DNA of 9,096 bases from positions 1-9,096 of the forward strand of contig JANXWQ010000290.1 of NCBI GenBank assembly GCA_025351065.1, given 5' to 3'. The notes beneath the pieces are model-generated. The model saw nothing but the letters and a program-made list of their open reading frames with translations, made no database searches and was not told the origin of the DNA. Both the position numbers and the translations under genes were made by a program. Positions within the stretch are counted from its first letter, which is position 1, and each line of letters starts with the position of its first letter. This stretch comes from Chthoniobacter sp. (GTDB lineage: Bacteria; Verrucomicrobiota; Verrucomicrobiia; Chthoniobacterales; Chthoniobacteraceae). Of this stretch, positions 6,999-9,096 are shown piece by piece.

Positions 6999-8060
6999 AT
7001 GCACCTGCGCCCCCTGCTCACGCTCACCCTCCTCTTCGCCGCACTTTTCGCCGCCCCGCTGCGCGCCGAGGACACCTACTCTTTTGGCGAAGGCGCGCGC
7101 GGCTTTCTCATCCGCGACTACAACGAAAAGCTCATTGCCGCGCTGAAGGACGCCGCCGCCAAGCCGAAGCACCTCGACCGTTTTGAAAAGGAAACGGTCG
7201 AAAACACGAAGAAGCTCCAGGTCACGCTCAACGGCAAATGCTCCGCGCCGGGCCGTGCGGGCGTCGCGGAATTCGTGGCGCTCGGCGGCGTGTGGCCGGA
7301 CGAATTTCTGCGCTGCGCCAATCTCGTGGACTGCTGGGAGGGCACGTTTTTCAAGCTCGAAGGCTCGGCGCAGAGCGCGGACAATTTTCCCAACGTGACC
7401 TTTGGCATCGTCGGTTTCACGTCGCACGACGGCAGCCTCCAGCAGTTTCTCAAGCGCGCCAACGCCGCCTCGCAGGGCGCGCTTTTCAAGCTCGCGCGCG
7501 AACGGCTGGCCCCCGCGGACGCGGCGGATTTCGAGGAGCTCGTGAATGAATACAAGCTCGAGGATTTGCCGAAAAACCACGCCGCGTTCGTGAAGTTCGC
7601 CATCCGCAATCCCGACGATCCCGCCGACGAACAGGAGGCGAAACCGGAGATCGCCTCGATGTTCAAGGCGTTCGATTCGATCCCGCAGTTCCGCGACATC
7701 CAGCTCGCCGCCACGCGCAAAAAATGCTGGGCCGACGAAGTGCCGGACTATCGCAAACACATTTTCGGCGCCGCCGAAAGCCGCTCGCTGCACACCGATC
7801 TTTTCTGCTTCGACATGACCGTGCTGACTGACGGGCCGGGCAAGGAGCAGTGGCGCAAACTGGCGAAAATGACGTTCAAAACCGATGTCGAGCGCATGCA
7901 GCAAGTCTCGGCGGCGATGAAGGAATCCACCGAGTACGATGACGACGAGGACAAGCGCGCGGACATCCTCGAACGCGAGCGCTGCATCATCGACGGCAAG
8001 GGGCAGGTACATCTCGACGAATACGACCTGCACGCCTTTGCGCTGCTGCCGGTGAACTGA
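6999..8060 (+). CDS. Secreted protein with GH46-like (chitosanase / lysozyme-fold) motifs
   Basis: The ATG at 6999 gives 353 residues with a signal peptide: a basic start, a hydrophobic run at 5-20, and a likely cut after LRA (A23). I do not recognise it from overall sequence, but several blocks line up in order with what I remember of GH46 chitosanases. These are CWEG with E114 as a candidate catalytic acid, SADNFPNVTFGIVGFTSHDG (124-145), matching the loop that carries the catalytic Asp (here D128) and the GIIGF strand, then FRDIQ (231-235), and CFDMTVLTDGPG (270-281), matching the YDAIVMHGPG block, with a late ...HLDEYDL segment. About 80 residues lie before this core. If active, it would cleave chitosan-like or peptidoglycan glycans outside the cytoplasm. 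Six cysteines (C81, C106, C112, C243, C270, C329) could form disulfides. It stands alone, divergent from thiE. The existence of the gene is firm; the enzyme assignment is an inference. Confidence 0.85.
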   Translation: MHLRPLLTLTLLFAALFAAPLRAEDTYSFGEGARGFLIRDYNEKLIAALKDAAAKPKHLDRFEKETVENTKKLQVTLNGKCSAPGRAGVAEFVALGGVWPDEFLRCANLVDCWEGTFFKLEGSAQSADNFPNVTFGIVGFTSHDGSLQQFLKRANAASQGALFKLARERLAPADAADFEELVNEYKLEDLPKNHAAFVKFAIRNPDDPADEQEAKPEIASMFKAFDSIPQFRDIQLAATRKKCWADEVPDYRKHIFGAAESRSLHTDLFCFDMTVLTDGPGKEQWRKLAKMTFKTDVERMQQVSAAMKESTEYDDDEDKRADILERERCIIDGKGQVHLDEYDLHAFALLPVN

Positions 8061-8062
8061 AC

Positions 8063-8077
8063 CGCGCGGGCCGCGCG
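8063..8077 (+). terminator. Weak GC hairpin after the GH46-like gene
   Basis: Two bases after the stop codon, CGCGCG at 8063-8068 can pair with CGCGCG at 8072-8077 around a three-base loop. No T-run follows, so as an intrinsic terminator it is incomplete. It may contribute to transcript end formation or only reflect the local GC content. Confidence 0.25.
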
Positions 8078-8095
8078 CCTTGGAAAATGCAGGAT

Positions 8096-8147
8096 TTGCG
8101 GTGCATCCATTTGTATGCCGGCATCCGCAATGCTATAAAGCATTGTA
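8096..8147 (+). promoter_or_regulatory. Promoter-like site with nested palindromes just upstream of the cyclic-nucleotide-binding gene
   Basis: A TTGTAT at 8111-8116 and a TATAAA at 8134-8139 are 17 bases apart, the spacing of a sigma-70-type promoter, though the -35 box matches only in TTG. A perfect inverted repeat covers the -10 box: CAATGCT (8128-8134), loop ATAA, AGCATTG (8139-8145). ATGCCGGCAT at 8115-8124 is a second perfect palindrome, and TTGCGG (8096-8101) can pair with CCGCAA (8125-8130). The stretch is clearly less GC-rich than its surroundings. A start site about seven bases after the -10 box would fall at about 8146-8148, on or next to the ATG at 8148, predicting a leaderless message. 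The palindrome over the -10 box is positioned like an operator for a dimeric repressor; no repressor gene is visible. Confidence 0.42.
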
Positions 8148-9096
8148 ATGTTTGGCTGGCTTCAAATCAGAAACTCTAAGCCGACCGCCACGGTCGCCGC
8201 GGAGCCGCGAGGGAAAAAAAGGGCGCTCGCTCCGCGGTCGCCAGCCGCCGGGCGGGACACGCTGGCCTTCGACACCGACACGCTGAAGCCGCACCCCATT
8301 CTCGCGCTGCTGCCCGGCGGCTCGCTGGAGCGGCTGATCGACGAGGGGGCCATCGCCGAGTATCCGAAAGGCACGGTCGTTTTCCACGAGGGCGAGGCGT
8401 GCGACGCCATTTTTCTCATCGTCAGCGGACGCTGCGAGGCGCGCACCAACGGCCTGAACGGCGCGAGCCGTGTCGAGGAGGTTTTCGGCCCCGGCGACAC
8501 CCTCGGCGAGCGCGCTTTCCTCAACCGCGAGCCGTACCGGCACACCGCGCTCGTGGCCACGCACGCGGTGCTGCTCCGAATTCCCGGCAGTGAACTGCAG
8601 GGGCTTTTTGCCAGCGATCCGCACCTGGCCGGGCGCTTCTCGCAGGTCGTCACGGCCAGGCCGCACGCCGTCCGCCACGGGCGCGTGCGCCGGGTCGTTT
8701 CGCTGCTCTCGCTTTCCCCGCGGCTCGACGCCGACGCGGCCATGCACCGCCTCTCCACCGCGCTGCACCGCATTACCCACCAGCGCGTGCTCGTCCTGAA
8801 TCTCGGCCCAATGGCGGAAGAGCGGCGCGGGCGCGACTGGACGAAATGCCTGTCGTCGCCCGGCCCCGAATTCTGCTACGCGCGCCAGGTGCATCCACAC
8901 GACGGCGGCTTCGACGAACTGCGCCTGACCGCCGCCGCCGAGCCGCGCGAAGCCGCCGCCATCGCCCCGCTCATCAGCCATTGCGCGCGGCATTACGATT
9001 TCGTTTTGCTCCACCTCCACCCGGAGACGCCCGTCCCCACAGCGATCGCTGGCATCATGGAATCCGACCTCGCCTTTGTCCTGCTCCAGGCGAGCA
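8148..9096 (+). CDS. Cyclic-nucleotide-binding protein, N-terminal part, with NTE-like middle region (3' partial)
   Basis: The frame opens after a TAA at 8136-8138 and runs off the right edge, giving 316 residues. The ATG at 8148 is the only ATG, GTG or TTG start before the first domain. Residues about 50-168 form a CRP-type cyclic-nucleotide-binding domain: IAEYPKGTVVFHEGEACDAIFLI, then FGPGDTLGERAFLNREPYRHTA, where E121 and R131 occupy the Glu and Arg positions that contact the nucleotide in the phosphate-binding cassette. It should therefore be able to bind cAMP or cGMP. No helix-turn-helix follows. Instead residues about 180-316 (RRVVSLLSLS..., HYDFVLLHLH, IMESDLAFVLLQ) resemble the Rossmann-like segment between the nucleotide-binding and patatin domains of neuropathy-target-esterase-type phospholipases. 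A patatin domain would lie beyond the window. Residues 1-48 look unconserved and include a hairpin-forming repeat. No Shine-Dalgarno is present; see the promoter entry. Confidence 0.85.
   Translation, partial: MFGWLQIRNSKPTATVAAEPRGKKRALAPRSPAAGRDTLAFDTDTLKPHPILALLPGGSLERLIDEGAIAEYPKGTVVFHEGEACDAIFLIVSGRCEARTNGLNGASRVEEVFGPGDTLGERAFLNREPYRHTALVATHAVLLRIPGSELQGLFASDPHLAGRFSQVVTARPHAVRHGRVRRVVSLLSLSPRLDADAAMHRLSTALHRITHQRVLVLNLGPMAEERRGRDWTKCLSSPGPEFCYARQVHPHDGGFDELRLTAAAEPREAAAIAPLISHCARHYDFVLLHLHPETPVPTAIAGIMESDLAFVLLQAS
8183..8237. repeat. Hairpin-forming repeat inside the 5' end of the cyclic-nucleotide-binding gene
   Basis: Two inverted repeats lie next to each other within the first 30 codons. 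GACCG (8183-8187) pairs with CGGTC (8191-8195) over a three-base loop, and CCGCGGAGC (8197-8205) pairs with GCTCCGCGG (8229-8237) over a 23-base loop that holds a run of seven A. CGGTCGCC also occurs twice, at 8191-8198 and 8235-8242. The encoded stretch is basic and low in complexity, before any recognisable domain. It looks like a REP-type intergenic repeat read as protein, but other genomic copies cannot be checked here. Confidence 0.38.

Noticed and set aside
8133..9020. Minus-strand open frame of 295 codons at the right end
   Set aside because: It covers the plus-strand cyclic-nucleotide-binding domain, whose motifs are clear. The minus translation shows nothing recognisable.

Overview
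The window is GC-rich and densely coding, with eight genes, no gene-free stretch over 150 bases and no tRNA, rRNA, CRISPR array or transposase. The gene content points to a Verrucomicrobiota (or related PVC) bacterium. It carries a planctomycete-type c-type cytochrome fused to WD40 repeats, a Tat-exported DUF1501 protein, and the tail of a secreted protein of the kind found beside such cytochromes. Few starts show a clear Shine-Dalgarno sequence. Assignment to a phylum rests on family content, not on a marker gene.

Layout. (1) Bases 1-1718, plus strand: the 3' end of a secreted protein gene, then a signal-peptide cytochrome/WD40 gene 29 bases on, probably one operon. (2) Bases 1727-4434, minus strand: three genes read toward the left, namely a GtrA-like four-helix membrane protein, a conserved protein of unknown function that may be a distant DUF1826 relative, and the DUF1501 protein. 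The cytochrome and DUF1501 genes converge with 8 bases between stop codons. (3) Bases 4584-6242, plus strand: a GT-C type membrane glycosyltransferase, divergent from the GtrA gene; both would act on polyprenyl-phosphate sugars at the membrane. (4) Bases 6239-6889, minus strand: thiE, whose stop codon overlaps that of the glycosyltransferase. (5) Bases 6999-8060, plus strand: a secreted protein that I read as a divergent GH46-like (chitosanase / lysozyme-fold) enzyme. (6) From 8148 to the right edge, plus strand: a cyclic-nucleotide-binding domain followed by a segment resembling the middle region of NTE-type patatin phospholipases, cut by the window edge.

The most noteworthy signals are an in-frame 30-codon segment flanked by 8-base direct repeats inside the glycosyltransferase, the GH46-like motifs in an otherwise unannotatable secreted protein, a promoter-like site with a palindrome over its -10 box that predicts a leaderless transcript for the cyclic-nucleotide-binding gene, and a hairpin-forming repeat inside the start of that same gene. 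I see no defence system, CRISPR or mobile cassette. The genes look like ordinary envelope and metabolic functions of this lineage rather than one coordinated system.
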